Positions 26,621 through 36,275 of a stretch of DNA of 64,000 bases are shown here, piece by piece. This stretch comes from Polymorphobacter fuscus (lineage in GTDB: Bacteria; Pseudomonadota; Alphaproteobacteria; Sphingomonadales; Sphingomonadaceae), in assembly GCF_011927825.1 (NCBI RefSeq), contig NZ_JAATJI010000001.1, positions 2,524,001 through 2,588,000 of the forward strand, read 5' to 3'. The position numbers and the translations under genes are program-made. The stretch's first letter is position 1. Every line of letters begins with the position of its first letter. The notes below the pieces were generated by a model. It was not told where the DNA came from, did no database searches, and saw only the letters and a program-made list of their open reading frames with translations.

Positions 26621-27276
26621 TGGAATCGCTGTTCGCCCTGTTCGTTTCGGCGTTCGTGACGCTGTTCGTCGTCCTCGATCCGCCCGGCTGCGTGCCGATC
26701 TTTTCCAGCCTGACCAACGGCGCCGACGTCGCCCACCGGCGGTCGATGGCCTATCGCTCGGTTGCCATCGCCACCGGCGTCATGGTCGCCTTCGCGCTCG
26801 GCGGCCAGGCGTTCCTGGGCGCGCTGGGCATCAGCCTGCCGGCGTTCAAGATCGCTGGTGGCATCATGGTGTTCCTGATCGCCATCGACATGGTCTTCGA
26901 AAAGCGCACCGAGCGCCGCGAGAACCGCGCCGAGGAAGTCATCTCGGCCGCCGCTGCCGCCGCCAAGCCGATCGAATCGGAGGATATCTCGGTGTTCCCG
27001 ATGGCGATCCCGATGCTGGCAGGGCCGGGGTCGCTGGCGGCGATCATGCTGCTGGCGGCGCGCAGCCGCAGCACCGAGGAAACCTTGGTGGTGATGGCGG
27101 CGCTGCTGGCGGTGATGCTGATCACGCTGGCGGCGCTGCTGCTGGCGGGGCCGCTGATGCGGCTGATGGGCGTCAAGTTCGAAGGCGCGCTGACGCGGCT
27201 GCTCGGCGTGGTGCTGGCGGCGCTGGCGGCGCAGTTCGTCGTCGACGGCATCAAGCAGAGTTTCTCGATCGGTTGA
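26620..27276 (+). CDS. MarC family integral membrane protein
   Basis: A 218-residue membrane protein of the MarC/UPF0056 family with about six hydrophobic helices. Family motif LFVVLDPPGCVPIFSSLT at the N-terminus, GGIMVFLIAIDMVF in the middle, and FPMAIPMLAGPGSLAAIMLL. The role is not firmly known; some members have been described as transporters, and the original multiple-antibiotic-resistance link was withdrawn. The ATG at 26620 overlaps the folD stop by one base. A charged loop (EKRTERRENRAEEVISAA) lies between helices 3 and 4. Confidence 0.92.
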   Translation: MESLFALFVSAFVTLFVVLDPPGCVPIFSSLTNGADVAHRRSMAYRSVAIATGVMVAFALGGQAFLGALGISLPAFKIAGGIMVFLIAIDMVFEKRTERRENRAEEVISAAAAAAKPIESEDISVFPMAIPMLAGPGSLAAIMLLAARSRSTEETLVVMAALLAVMLITLAALLLAGPLMRLMGVKFEGALTRLLGVVLAALAAQFVVDGIKQSFSIG

Positions 27277-27290
27277 GCAGGAGCGGGACC

Positions 27291-27962
27291 ATGGCAGGCA
27301 AGACAGCGATCATCATCGGCGCCTCGCGCGGACTGGGACTTGGGCTGGCGGCCGAACTGGCAAAGCGCGGCTGGCAGGTCACGGCGACGCAGCGCACCGA
27401 GAGCGCAGCGCTCGCCGACGCGGCGTCGGCGGGCGGCATCACCGTGGAGACGGTCGATATCGACGATCCGGCATCGGTCGCGGCGCTGGCAGCACGCCAG
27501 CCGGGGCCGTTCGACCTGCTGTTCATCAACGCCGGTGTCACCGGGCCGAAGGCGACCGCCGACACGGTCGACGCGGCTGGGCTGGCCGGGCTGATGATGA
27601 CCAACGCCGTCTCCCCGGTGCGGACGGCGCGCACGCTGCTCGGCCACGTCGCGCCCGGCGGCACGGTGGCGTTCATGACGTCGATCCTGGGGTCGGTGGA
27701 ACTGCGCACCCACGCCCATGCCGAACTCTACAGCGCGTCCAAGGCCGCGCTCAATTCGCTGACCCGCGGCTTTGCGGCGGTGGAGGGCAAGGAACACGCC
27801 GTGCTCAGCCTTCACCCCGGCTGGGTGAAGACCGACATGGGCGGCGACGGCGCCGATATCGATGTGGCGACCAGCGTCGCCGGGCTCGCCGATGTGCTGG
27901 AGAGCCGGCCGGCGGCGGGACACCATTATCTCGACTATACCGGCAAGACGCTGCCCTGGTAG
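27291..27962 (+). CDS. SDR family oxidoreductase
   Basis: A 223-residue short-chain dehydrogenase. Cofactor motif IIIGASRGLGLGLAAELAKR, FINAGVTG, serine in FMTSILGSVE and catalytic YSASK (ELYSASKAALNSLTRGF). An arginine-threonine pair after the second strand (TATQRTES) fits NADP preference. It resembles the C-factor/sniffer branch, which is shorter than classical SDRs. It lies 14 bases after the marC-type gene with a GAGCGGGA ribosome site, and is probably the last gene of that operon. Substrate unknown. Confidence 0.88.
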   Translation: MAGKTAIIIGASRGLGLGLAAELAKRGWQVTATQRTESAALADAASAGGITVETVDIDDPASVAALAARQPGPFDLLFINAGVTGPKATADTVDAAGLAGLMMTNAVSPVRTARTLLGHVAPGGTVAFMTSILGSVELRTHAHAELYSASKAALNSLTRGFAAVEGKEHAVLSLHPGWVKTDMGGDGADIDVATSVAGLADVLESRPAAGHHYLDYTGKTLPW

Positions 27963-27971
27963 GGGCGTGAT

Positions 27972-27987
27972 GCCGGCCAGCGCCGGC
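27972..27987 (+). terminator. Possible terminator hairpin after the folD operon
   Basis: GCCGGC, loop CAGC, GCCGGC: a 6-bp stem extendable by one G-T and one A-T pair, 10 bases after the SDR stop. There is no T-run, so it is only a candidate. Confidence 0.35.
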
Positions 27988-28178
27988 GTGCCTGCAGCAA
28001 CCACCGCGCAAGTGAAAGACACGGCCTGACGCCGAAGTCAGGGGTGCGGCCCCTTTGTGCCCGGCGTTGGTCAAACAGCGACGCGATGACAAACGTCCGC
28101 TACGGAACATTACCTGGTTGACATAATGCGTCTCAATCGCAAAACGCAGTTGCGAACGGTTATCAAATCGGAATTGAG

Positions 28179-30311
28179 ATGCTTTCGGACACGACGAAAC
28201 TGACGCTGACGGTCGCGGCCTTGACGGCGATGCACACGCCCCTGGCCGCACAGCAAGCCGCACAGGATCGTGCCGGCAGGACCAGCCCGGCCGCCGACAT
28301 CGTGGTCACCGCCTCGGGCTTCGAACAGAAGATCGTCAACGCTCCCGCCAGCATCAGCGTCATCGGCCGCGCCGAACTGGAAACCGAACGCTTCAACAAT
28401 CTGGGCGATGCCCTGTCCGACGTCGAAGGCGTCGATGTCGGCGGCACCGCCGGCAAGACCGGCGGGCTCAATGTGTCGATCCGGGGTATGCCGAGCGACT
28501 ATACGCTCGTCCTGCTCGATGGCCGGCGCCAGAACGCCCCCGGCAATGTCACGCCCAACGGCTTTGGCGAAACCTCCACCAGCTTCCTGCCGCCGCTGGC
28601 AGCGATCGAGCGGATCGAGGTGGTGCGCGGCCCGATGTCGACGCTCTATGGTTCGGACGCGATGGGCGGTGTCATCAACATCATCACCCGCAAGGTCGGC
28701 GACAATTGGGTCGGCACCGCCACCGTCGACACGACGCTGCAGGGCGATGGCGATTTCGGCAACACCTATTCGACCAATGGCTTCGTCCAGGGGCCACTGG
28801 TCCGCGACCTGGTCGGGCTGTCGGTGCGCGGCAGCTATCTGCGCCGCGATGCGTCGAACCTGACGTTCCTCGATTCGTCAGGAACGCCGATCGAGGTCAG
28901 CACGCGCGGGCCCAGCCCGGTCGCTGCCGATATCTACAGCCTGGGCGGCCGGCTGTCGCTGACGCCGGCGTCGAACCACGACCTGTGGGTCGAATATGAC
29001 CGGTCGCACCAACGCTATGACAACAGCGAATCGCAGCTCGGCACCGGCACGGTCCAGGGCGGCTATGCCGATGAACTGCGCTTCGTCCGCAACCAGATTA
29101 CCGGGGCGCACAACTGGCGCACGGGCTTCGGCACCATCGAATCGACGCTGACGCGCAACACCACCGAAACCTTCGGCCGCACCATTCCGCCCGGCACGCC
29201 CGGCGCCACCCCCGGCGATCCGCGCGCCTTGCGGGCAACCAACACCATCGCCGATACGCGGTTGGTGGCCGAAACCGGCCCGGTCATCTTCACCGCCGGC
29301 GGCCAATATTGGTGGGCGCGCATGGCCGATGGCGTCGCGCCGATCGACTATGCCTTCGACCAATGGGCGGTGTTCGGCGAAGCGAGCTGGAAGCTGCTGC
29401 CAGGCTTCACCCTGACCGGCGGCGCCCGCTATGACCGGCACACCACCTTCGGCGGCAAGGTCAGCCCGCGCGGCTATGCCGTCTGGAACGTTTCCGACGC
29501 CGTCACCATCAAGGGCGGCGTGTCGCGGGGCTTCAAGACGCCGCGGCTCGACCAGATCACGCCCGGCATCACCGGCTTCGGCGGCCAAGGGACAATCCCG
29601 CTGATTGGCACGCCCGGGCTGCGCCCCGAAACCACCACATCGGCGGAGGTCGGCGTTTATTTCGATACCAAAGCCGGCCTGTCGGGCAATGTCACGCTGT
29701 TCAACAACGAATTCGACGACAAGATCGCCGCCGGCCCTGGCATCCCCAATTGCGCGTTCCGCCTCGCCCCCGACCGCGCTGGCTGCCTCGATGTCGGCAA
29801 TTTCCCCAATGTCGACCTGTTCGGACAGACGATCAACATCGACAAGGCGCGCACCCGCGGCGTCGAAACGGCGCTGCGCTTCGTCCTGTCCCCGGCGCTG
29901 ACGCTGACCGCCAACCATACGTTCACGGACAGCGAGCAGCTGTCCGGCCCCGAACAGGGGCTGCCGCTGATCGGCACGCCGCGCCACATGGCCAATGCCC
30001 AGCTGCGCTGGAAGACCAGCCGCGACCTGTCGCTCTGGGCGCGTGGCCAGGTCCAGTCCGGCCGTTTCCGCGGTACGGGTGCGGCGCAGGACGCGCTGGG
30101 CGACTTCGCCGCCTATCAGCTGCTCCACATCGGCGGCAATTACCGGGTCAACGATGCGATCACGCTCAACGCCGTGATCTACAACGTCTTCAACACCAAC
30201 TTCGTCGAATATCTGCCGTACCGCGACGGCACCCGCACCGTCTACGCCCAGCAATATGCCAACAACCAGGAGCCGCGGCGCCTCTACCTGTCGGTCAATG
30301 TCGACTTCTGA
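28179..30311 (+). CDS. TonB-dependent outer membrane receptor
   Basis: A 710-residue TonB-dependent receptor. A signal peptide is followed by a TonB-box-like start (AADIVVTASGFEQKIVNAPA), the plug domain (about residues 40-155: SIRGMPSDYTLVLLDGRRQN, RIEVVRGPMSTLYGSDAMGG, VINIITRK) and a 22-strand barrel ending in a terminal phenylalanine (YLSVNVDF). The plug resembles FepA/CirA/BtuB-type receptors for siderophores or cobalamin; the ligand is not evident. The start is ATG 28179. The 216-base upstream region is relatively AT-rich; I did not find a convincing Fur box there. The gene is convergent with argG. Confidence 0.94.
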   Translation: MLSDTTKLTLTVAALTAMHTPLAAQQAAQDRAGRTSPAADIVVTASGFEQKIVNAPASISVIGRAELETERFNNLGDALSDVEGVDVGGTAGKTGGLNVSIRGMPSDYTLVLLDGRRQNAPGNVTPNGFGETSTSFLPPLAAIERIEVVRGPMSTLYGSDAMGGVINIITRKVGDNWVGTATVDTTLQGDGDFGNTYSTNGFVQGPLVRDLVGLSVRGSYLRRDASNLTFLDSSGTPIEVSTRGPSPVAADIYSLGGRLSLTPASNHDLWVEYDRSHQRYDNSESQLGTGTVQGGYADELRFVRNQITGAHNWRTGFGTIESTLTRNTTETFGRTIPPGTPGATPGDPRALRATNTIADTRLVAETGPVIFTAGGQYWWARMADGVAPIDYAFDQWAVFGEASWKLLPGFTLTGGARYDRHTTFGGKVSPRGYAVWNVSDAVTIKGGVSRGFKTPRLDQITPGITGFGGQGTIPLIGTPGLRPETTTSAEVGVYFDTKAGLSGNVTLFNNEFDDKIAAGPGIPNCAFRLAPDRAGCLDVGNFPNVDLFGQTINIDKARTRGVETALRFVLSPALTLTANHTFTDSEQLSGPEQGLPLIGTPRHMANAQLRWKTSRDLSLWARGQVQSGRFRGTGAAQDALGDFAAYQLLHIGGNYRVNDAITLNAVIYNVFNTNFVEYLPYRDGTRTVYAQQYANNQEPRRLYLSVNVDF

Positions 30312-30334
30312 AGCGGCGGCGCGGCGCCGCCGCT
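30312..30334. terminator. Palindromic hairpin between TonB receptor gene and argG
   Basis: AGCGGCGGCG and CGCCGCCGCT form a perfect 10-bp stem around a 3-base loop. It fills the gap between two convergent genes, directly after the receptor stop and 1 base before the argG stop. It lacks a T-run but is well placed to end both transcripts. Confidence 0.6.
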
Positions 30335-30335
30335 G

Positions 30336-31565
30336 CTACAGCCCGTCGCGGCGGCCGAGCAGACGCAGCCGCAGGGCGTTGAGCTTGATGAAGCCGGCGG
30401 CGTCGCGCTGGTCATAGGCGCCGGCGTCGTCCTCGAAGGTGACGATGCCTGCCGAATAAAGGCTGTTGGGCGACTTGCGGCCGACGACGCCGACATTGCC
30501 CTTGTAGAGCTTCAGGCGGACGGTTCCCGACACCTTGGCCTGGCTATGGTCGATGGCGGCCTGCAGCATCTCGCGTTCGGGGCTGAACCAGAAGCCGTTG
30601 TAGAGCAGCTGGGCATATTTCGGCGCCAGCTCGTCCTTCAGATGCGCGGCGCCGCGGTCGAGGGTGATCTGCTCGATACCGCGATGGGCGAGATGGAGAA
30701 TGGTGCCGCCCGGCGTCTCGTACATGCCGCGCGACTTCATGCCGACGAAACGGTTCTCGACCAGGTCGAGCCGGCCGATGCCATGCGTCTTGCCGAGGTC
30801 GTTGAGCCGCGCCAGCAGGCTGGCCGGCGACAGCGCTTCGCCATCGACCGCCACCGGGTCCCCGGCTTCGAAGTCGATGGTGATATATTGCGGCGTGTCG
30901 GGCGCGGTTTCGGGGGAATCGGTGCGCGAATAGACATAGTCCGGCACTTCGTTCCACGGATCCTCGAGCACCTTGCCCTCCGACGAGGTGTGCAGCAGGT
31001 TGGCATCGGTCGAAAACGGGCTTTCGCCGCGCTTGTCCTTCGACACCGGGATCTGGTGGCTTTCGGCAAAGGCGATCAGCGCTTCGCGGCTGTTGAGGTC
31101 CCATTCGCGCCACGGCGCGATGATGCGGATGTCCGGCGCCAGCGCATAATAGCCGAGTTCGAAGCGGACCTGGTCATTGCCCTTGCCGGTGGCGCCATGG
31201 CTGACGGCATCGGCGCCCACCTTGCGGGCAATCTCGATCTGCTTCTTGGCGATCAGCGGCCGCGCGATCGAGGTACCGAGCAGGTACAGCCCCTCGTACA
31301 GCGCATTGGCTCGCATCATCGGGAAGACATAGTCGCGCACGAACTCCTCGCGCAGGTCCTCGATGAAGATATGCTCGGGCTTGACGCCCATCATCACCGC
31401 CTTGGCGCGCGCCGGCTCCAGCTCCTCGCCCTGACCAAGGTCGGCGGTGAAGGTGACGACTTCGCAGCCATAGGTCTGCTGCAGCCATTTGAGGATCACC
31501 GACGTGTCGAGGCCGCCCGAATAGGCAAGGACGACACGGTTGACGGGGGCAGCGGGCTTGGTCAC
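30336..31565 (-). CDS. argG: Argininosuccinate synthase
   Basis: ArgG joins citrulline and aspartate with ATP to form argininosuccinate. 409 residues, the normal size. The ATP pyrophosphatase P-loop is [15 protein letters not shown]; other signatures are [40 protein letters not shown] and [20 protein letters not shown]. The start is ATG 31565 ([18 protein letters not shown]). The upstream S10 peptidase gene ends 73 bases away on the same strand, which leaves room for its own promoter. Confidence 0.98.
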   Translation of the reverse strand: MTKPAAPVNRVVLAYSGGLDTSVILKWLQQTYGCEVVTFTADLGQGEELEPARAKAVMMGVKPEHIFIEDLREEFVRDYVFPMMRANALYEGLYLLGTSIARPLIAKKQIEIARKVGADAVSHGATGKGNDQVRFELGYYALAPDIRIIAPWREWDLNSREALIAFAESHQIPVSKDKRGESPFSTDANLLHTSSEGKVLEDPWNEVPDYVYSRTDSPETAPDTPQYITIDFEAGDPVAVDGEALSPASLLARLNDLGKTHGIGRLDLVENRFVGMKSRGMYETPGGTILHLAHRGIEQITLDRGAAHLKDELAPKYAQLLYNGFWFSPEREMLQAAIDHSQAKVSGTVRLKLYKGNVGVVGRKSPNSLYSAGIVTFEDDAGAYDQRDAAGFIKLNALRLRLLGRRDGL

Positions 31566-31638
31566 GGGCGATGGCTTTCGGTTGCTTGCGCGCGGCTATA
31601 GCGGGCGCATGGCGATAGGGGAATGCCGGCGGCGCCCG

Positions 31639-33162
31639 CTATTTCTGCCGCTCGATGAAGCCGCGCACATCCTTCGACAATTTGGCGAGGTCGGCGTCGC
31701 GGACGTACATCATGTGACCGGCGTCGTAATAATGGAATTCGACGCGGCCTTGGGGAAAGCCCGGGCGAGTCAGCGATTGTTCGGCGCCGAAGAAGGGCGT
31801 CGCGAAGTCGTAATAGCCCTGGCCGACGAAGATCTTCATGCCGCTGTTTTCGCGCAGTGCCTTCGACAGATAGGGCGCGACGTTGACATAGGTGGTGCCG
31901 TCACGGCCGTCGCCCAGCTTCCAGTCCCACGGGCCGACGCTGCCGATGGTCACATATTGGCGGTCGGTCTTGTAGCCCAGGCCGTCGCGCGCCCAGCTGT
32001 TGATCGCGGCGGTGTATGACCCGTCGATGCCGTAGAAGCTCGGGTCGTTGTCGGGGCCTTCGCCGGCGCGGTCGTAATCGATACCGAGGTAGCGGGCATC
32101 GAGACGGCCGACGCTGGTGCCGCGGTCGCGCAGCAGCTCCTTGTAGAAGCGGTTGGAGCTGACGCGCAGATTGGCCTTGTCGAGAAAATCCTCCGACAGC
32201 CCGGTGAAACCCGCCAGCTGGCGGCGCACTGCGGCGCGTTCCTCGGCCGGCAGCTGGTTGCCCTTCAGCAATGCGGTGATGTACGGCCCGCGCGCGAAAT
32301 TGCGCGCCTCGTCGAGAAAGGGTTCGAGCGCTGCCGGCTGCTGGGGCAGGTGCTTGTGATAGGCGGCAACGGCCGCCATCGACGGCAGGGTGACGACATA
32401 TTGCATCTCGTTGCCCTCGGTTTCGGCCTCGGCGCCGAAGTCCAGAATGGTCGAGATGAGGATGACGCCGTTGACCGCGACGTCGTTGTAGCGGCCTTCC
32501 AGCTCGTTGATCAGCGCCGCCGACCGCGTGGTGCCATAGCTTTCGCCGCCGATGAACTTGGGCGAATTCCAGCGGCCATTGTCGTTCAGCCACAGCCGGA
32601 TGAAGTCGCTGATCGACCTGGCATCCTGGGTCACGCCCCAGAAGGTCTTGGGGTCGGTCTTGCCGAGCGCGTGCGAAAAGCCGGTGCCGACGGGATCGAT
32701 AAAGACGATGTCGGTGACATCGAGCAGGCTGTCGGGATTGTCGGTGATCGGATAGGGCGGCGCGCCATCGTCCTTGGCATCGGGTATGCGGACGCGCTTG
32801 GGACCGAAGGCGCCCATGTGCAGCCAGACCGAGCCGGAGCCCGGCCCGCCGTTGTAGAGGAAGGTGATGGGGCGCTTTGGATCGCGCGGGCCGTCCTTGA
32901 TATAGGCGGTGGAAAAGATCGCCGCGGTCGGCTTGCCGTCCTTGTCGCGCAGATAGGTTTCGCCGGCGGTGGCGGTGTAGCTGATCGCCTTGCCGCCAAA
33001 CGTGCCGCTGTGTTTCGTCACCGACCGGTTGGGGGCGGGAATGGGGTCATCGGGCTTTTCGCTACGCTCCGGCCGGGCCGGCTTGTCGGCGTCCTGGGCG
33101 ATGGCGGGGGCAGCAAGGGCCGTGGCGAGAAGAAGCGCGGCGAGCGTGGTGCGAAAGATCAT
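31639..33162 (-). CDS. S10 family serine carboxypeptidase-like peptidase, secreted
   Basis: A 507-residue exported protein of peptidase family S10. Signal peptide MIFRTTLAALLLATALAAPA ending at AIA. Alpha/beta-hydrolase features: oxyanion region FLYNGGPGSGSVWLHMGAFG, VFIDPVGTGFSHAL, nucleophile serine in FIGGESYGTTR, a likely acid in VGQGYYDFATP and the catalytic histidine in YYDAGHMMYVRD. Bacterial S10 proteins of this subgroup are common in oligotrophic proteobacteria and probably trim peptides from the C-terminus in the periplasm. The start is ATG 33162. No partner gene is obvious. Confidence 0.92.
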   Translation of the reverse strand: MIFRTTLAALLLATALAAPAIAQDADKPARPERSEKPDDPIPAPNRSVTKHSGTFGGKAISYTATAGETYLRDKDGKPTAAIFSTAYIKDGPRDPKRPITFLYNGGPGSGSVWLHMGAFGPKRVRIPDAKDDGAPPYPITDNPDSLLDVTDIVFIDPVGTGFSHALGKTDPKTFWGVTQDARSISDFIRLWLNDNGRWNSPKFIGGESYGTTRSAALINELEGRYNDVAVNGVILISTILDFGAEAETEGNEMQYVVTLPSMAAVAAYHKHLPQQPAALEPFLDEARNFARGPYITALLKGNQLPAEERAAVRRQLAGFTGLSEDFLDKANLRVSSNRFYKELLRDRGTSVGRLDARYLGIDYDRAGEGPDNDPSFYGIDGSYTAAINSWARDGLGYKTDRQYVTIGSVGPWDWKLGDGRDGTTYVNVAPYLSKALRENSGMKIFVGQGYYDFATPFFGAEQSLTRPGFPQGRVEFHYYDAGHMMYVRDADLAKLSKDVRGFIERQK

Positions 33163-33207
33163 GACGGCGACCTTAGCGGCCCCATTGTGGGGAGCAAGGC
33201 CTTGTTG

Positions 33208-34080
33208 TCAGGCCGCTATGATCGCTTCGGCATAGGGGGTCATGTCCATGTCCGGGTAGCGCGCGGCAGTGCCGGCGAGGGTCTCCGCCGTCCAGTAATC
33301 GCTGCCCGGCGGCGGAAAACCGAACAGGTCGCGCTGGCGGACGGTCATCGCCGCCAAGGCCGTCGCCCAGCCGGGGCGGATGGCCTGGTCGGGCCACGCC
33401 ATCTTGCCCGTCCAGGGCCGGCCGCGCCGCTTGAAATCGGCCATCAGGATGAAGCGCGCGGCCTCGGCGTCGGTGAAGTTGCTGCCGCGGTGAAAGACAT
33501 CGGTGCGGTAGAGGATGAGCGTGCCGGCGCTGCCGGTCAACGCGACTTCATGCGCGACCAGGTCACCGGGGGCGAGGATCTGCGGCACCATCGGCAGATG
33601 GGCGCTGTGCTGCAGGGGCACGGCGCAGGTCGGGGCACAGCCGGCATCGACATCGGACAGCAGCATGATCGTCGTCAACTGCGGCTGGTCGGGGCGGGGG
33701 ACGACCAGTGTATGGTTGCCGTAATCGCGATGATGCGGCTGGTCATAATCGGTGGCGCCGGCATATTTCGCCCAAAGTTCGACCTTGTAGAGGTCGATGT
33801 CGGCGCCGCCCAGAAAGCGTTCGGCGGCGTCGATCAGGTCGGGCAGCACCGGCAGCGCGTCGAGCGCCGGGTCGGCGTAGGGAAACAGCCGGATGCCGGC
33901 AAACTGGCTCTTGCCGAAGCCGCGGTGCGCCGCCGGGTCGGCGAAATAATCGGCAGGGCGCGGGAAGACCGTCCACAGCGCGTCCTGCGCTGCCGCCAGC
34001 ACGTCGCCGGGAACGAAGCTGGGCACGCGTGCAAAGCCGGTGTCGCGCAATTCGGCCAGCGCGGCATCCGGCACGCGCAT
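33208..34080 (-). CDS. Phytanoyl-CoA dioxygenase (PhyH) family protein
   Basis: A 290-residue non-haem iron, 2-oxoglutarate-dependent oxygenase of the PhyH family. The iron facial triad is visible as HHRDYGNHT (H and D) and the distal histidine in YRTDVFHRGSNFTD; an arginine a little after it (AARFILMADF) would bind 2-oxoglutarate. The start is ATG 34080, which shares one base with the stop of the upstream cyclopropane synthase gene (TGATG), so the two are co-translated. That pairing suggests a lipid-related substrate, which is inference. Confidence 0.87.
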   Translation of the reverse strand: MRVPDAALAELRDTGFARVPSFVPGDVLAAAQDALWTVFPRPADYFADPAAHRGFGKSQFAGIRLFPYADPALDALPVLPDLIDAAERFLGGADIDLYKVELWAKYAGATDYDQPHHRDYGNHTLVVPRPDQPQLTTIMLLSDVDAGCAPTCAVPLQHSAHLPMVPQILAPGDLVAHEVALTGSAGTLILYRTDVFHRGSNFTDAEAARFILMADFKRRGRPWTGKMAWPDQAIRPGWATALAAMTVRQRDLFGFPPPGSDYWTAETLAGTAARYPDMDMTPYAEAIIAA

Positions 34081-35297
34081 CAGCGCGGCATCGCGGCTTC
34101 GGCGGCGGCGATGTAATCGCGGCGCAGCGGCAGCGTATCGCGGCGCTTGGTCAGCTGGATCTGGACGTTCATATGGCCATCGTTGAAGAACGCCGACATG
34201 GCGGCGGCGAGGTAGAACATCCACATCCGGTAGAAGCGCTCGTCATAGATCGCGACGATCTCCGCCTTCCTGGCCTCGCACCGGTCATACCAGTGCCGGA
34301 TGGTATGGCCATAATGCAGCCGCAGCACCTCGATGTCGGTAATCCACAGCCAGGCCTTTTCGACGGCCGGGACGATCTGCGACAGCGCCGGCGAATAGCC
34401 GCCGGGGAAGATGTATTTCGCCGTCCAGGGGTCGGTGGCGCCGGGGCCATCGGCGCGGGCGATGGTGTGGATCAGTGCGACGCCGTCGGTTTTCAGCAGC
34501 GCCTCGACGGTCTGGAAGAACTGGTTGAAATGCGGCAGGCCGACATGTTCGAACATGCCGACCGACACGATCCGGTCGAACTGGCCGGTCAACGACCGAT
34601 AGTCGATCAATTCGAACCTGACCTTGTCGCCCATGCCCTGCCGCTGCGCCTCGGCGCGGGCATATTTCAGCTGTTCCTCCGACAGCGTCACGCCCAGCAC
34701 CTCGGCCCCCGACACCTTGTGGAGATAGCGCGCCAGGCCGCCCCAGCCGCAGCCGATGTCGAGAACGCGCTGGCCGGGCTTCAGGTCGAGCTTGGCGGCG
34801 ATATGCGCCAGCTTGGCTTCCTGCGCTTCGTCGAGCCCCATGTCGGGGGTGTCGAAATAGGCGCAGCTGTACTGGCGGTGCGGGTCGAGAAACAGGTCGT
34901 AGAGCCGGTCATCGAGGTCGTAATGATGGGCGACGTTGCGTTTCGACCGGCGGGCAAAGTTGATCTGGTCGATCTTCGCCGCGATGCTCGCCTGGCGCCA
35001 CAGCGCAAAGCGCACCGGGTTGTCCCGCTGCCAGCGCAGGTTCCAGGTGACGAGGTCGACGAGCTGGCGGATATCGCCCTGCTCGATGACCAGCCGCCCG
35101 TCCATATAGCCTTCGCCGGCGCCCAGCGCCGGGTTGAGCGCGATGCGGTTGGCGACCCCCGTGTCGGTGAAACGCACTGTTACCGCTGGCTTGCCGGGGT
35201 TGGGGACGCCATACACGTGGCGGGTGCCGGCGGCATCGATGACGGTCAGTTCGCCGTCACGGATCATCTTCTTGAAAAGGCGGTCGAGGAGAAACAT
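34080..35297 (-). CDS. cfa: Cyclopropane-fatty-acyl-phospholipid synthase family methyltransferase
   Basis: A 405-residue SAM-dependent enzyme that adds a methylene to double bonds of membrane phospholipid acyl chains. N-terminal lipid-binding region, then FARRSKRNVAHHYDLDDRLY, QYSCAYFDTPDMGLDEAQEA, SAM motif GQRVLDIGCGWGGLARYLHK, and SVGMFEHVGLPHFNQFF. The C-terminal part holds RHWYDRCEARKAEIVAIYDE. The start is ATG 35297. It heads a two-gene unit with the PhyH-type oxygenase. Other SAM-dependent lipid methyltransferases of the same family are possible, so the symbol is by family. Confidence 0.9.
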   Translation of the reverse strand: MFLLDRLFKKMIRDGELTVIDAAGTRHVYGVPNPGKPAVTVRFTDTGVANRIALNPALGAGEGYMDGRLVIEQGDIRQLVDLVTWNLRWQRDNPVRFALWRQASIAAKIDQINFARRSKRNVAHHYDLDDRLYDLFLDPHRQYSCAYFDTPDMGLDEAQEAKLAHIAAKLDLKPGQRVLDIGCGWGGLARYLHKVSGAEVLGVTLSEEQLKYARAEAQRQGMGDKVRFELIDYRSLTGQFDRIVSVGMFEHVGLPHFNQFFQTVEALLKTDGVALIHTIARADGPGATDPWTAKYIFPGGYSPALSQIVPAVEKAWLWITDIEVLRLHYGHTIRHWYDRCEARKAEIVAIYDERFYRMWMFYLAAAMSAFFNDGHMNVQIQLTKRRDTLPLRRDYIAAAEAAMPR

Positions 35298-35349
35298 CGC
35301 CTCTATCTAACGGGGGTAAGGCGCGTCGGCTAGGCTCATGGACGTGCGG

Positions 35350-35781
35350 TCAGCCCTTGGAGACGACTTCCGCCAGCGCCGGGTTGCGGTTGCCGGGCGC
35401 CGCGTCGAGGATTTCGCGCACGAACGCGCCCTTGTTGACGGTCGTCGTCTTGGGGTCGGCGGCATTGGAACGGATCGCCGGGTCGGTGTTGCCGGCGCCG
35501 GCGCGGTCGAGCAGCTGCTGTTCGGCGGGCGATTTCGGCGGCGGCTTGACGCCGGGCCCGAACAGCGCCTCCATCGCGGCGCTCTGCGCGTCCTGGCCCA
35601 CCGGGCGGGCGCTGCCGGGCTTGGGCGGGGCCAGTGCAAAGTCCTGCGGCACGACCAGCGGCGCGTTGCGGCTGATCGCCAGCTCGTCGGGGGCATTGTG
35701 CGAGGCAAGGCCCGTCTTGCCGCAGGCGGCGAGCGCCAGGCCGGCGGCGGTGACCAGAACAAGGTTACGCATGTCGTTCAT
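35350..35781 (-). CDS. DUF3035 (BamF-like) lipoprotein
   Basis: A 143-residue lipoprotein: NLVLVTAAGLALAACG gives a lipobox ending LAAC, with the lipidated cysteine near residue 20. The mature part is proline-rich (APDELAISRNAPLVVPQDFA, APPKPGSARP) and matches what I know of the DUF3035 family, described in alphaproteobacteria as BamF, an outer-membrane BAM-complex accessory. The ATG at 35781 overlaps the lspA stop as ATGA. It is fitting that this lipoprotein is co-transcribed with lspA, the signal peptidase for lipoproteins. Confidence 0.78.
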   Translation of the reverse strand: MNDMRNLVLVTAAGLALAACGKTGLASHNAPDELAISRNAPLVVPQDFALAPPKPGSARPVGQDAQSAAMEALFGPGVKPPPKSPAEQQLLDRAGAGNTDPAIRSNAADPKTTTVNKGAFVREILDAAPGNRNPALAEVVSKG

Positions 35782-36275
35782 CCTTTTGGCGCCACGAGTG
35801 CGCGATAGAGCAGCAATAGCACACCTGCGGTGATGGCGGCATCTGCGACGTTGAACACCCAGAAACTACGCTCACCCCAGAAAAAATGCAGGAAATCGAC
35901 GACATAGCCGAAGCGGATGCGATCGACGATGTTGCCGAGCGCGCCGCCCAGGACAAGGCCGAGCGCCACCACATCGGCGCGCTGCTTTTCCCGCGTGATC
36001 CAGACCGCGACGGCGGCGGCGATGATGCCGGTGACGGCGACCAGCGCCCAGCGGCCGATATCGCTGTTGGCGCGGAACAGCCCCATCGAAACGCCGATAT
36101 TCTCGACATAGGTCAGCCGGAAGAAGGGCAGGACATCGACATAGCCGCGTTCGGGCAGGCGGATGCCGGTGAGGATCCAGGCCTTGCTCAGCTGGTCGAG
36201 AAGGAAGACGATTGCCGCGAGGCCGAAACCGAGGCTTCTGGTGCGCGCGCCCCTGGCGGGCGGCGGGTTAAGCAC
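35778..36275 (-). CDS. lspA: Lipoprotein signal peptidase (signal peptidase II)
   Basis: LspA cleaves signal peptides of prolipoproteins in the inner membrane. 165 residues with four hydrophobic helices. Catalytic aspartates lie in LGGALGNIVDRIRFGYVVDF and FNVADAAITAG; LLDQLSKAWI is the conserved N-terminal block. I place the start at GTG 36275, giving the normal length and an 8-base overlap with the end of ileS, with a GGGGTGG ribosome site upstream; a longer start at ATG 36323 or 36362 is possible. ileS-lspA is a very common gene pair. Confidence 0.94.
   Translation of the reverse strand: MLNPPPARGARTRSLGFGLAAIVFLLDQLSKAWILTGIRLPERGYVDVLPFFRLTYVENIGVSMGLFRANSDIGRWALVAVTGIIAAAVAVWITREKQRADVVALGLVLGGALGNIVDRIRFGYVVDFLHFFWGERSFWVFNVADAAITAGVLLLLYRALVAPKG

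Noticed and set aside
28081..28178. Fur or Irr box upstream of the TonB-dependent receptor
   Set aside because: The region is AT-richer and has a TTGACA at 28118, but I could not align a convincing 19-bp Fur palindrome or a matching -10.
32350..34116. Long plus-strand open frame opposite the S10 peptidase and PhyH genes
   Set aside because: Antisense shadow of two well-supported genes; the translation is compositionally typical of such shadows.
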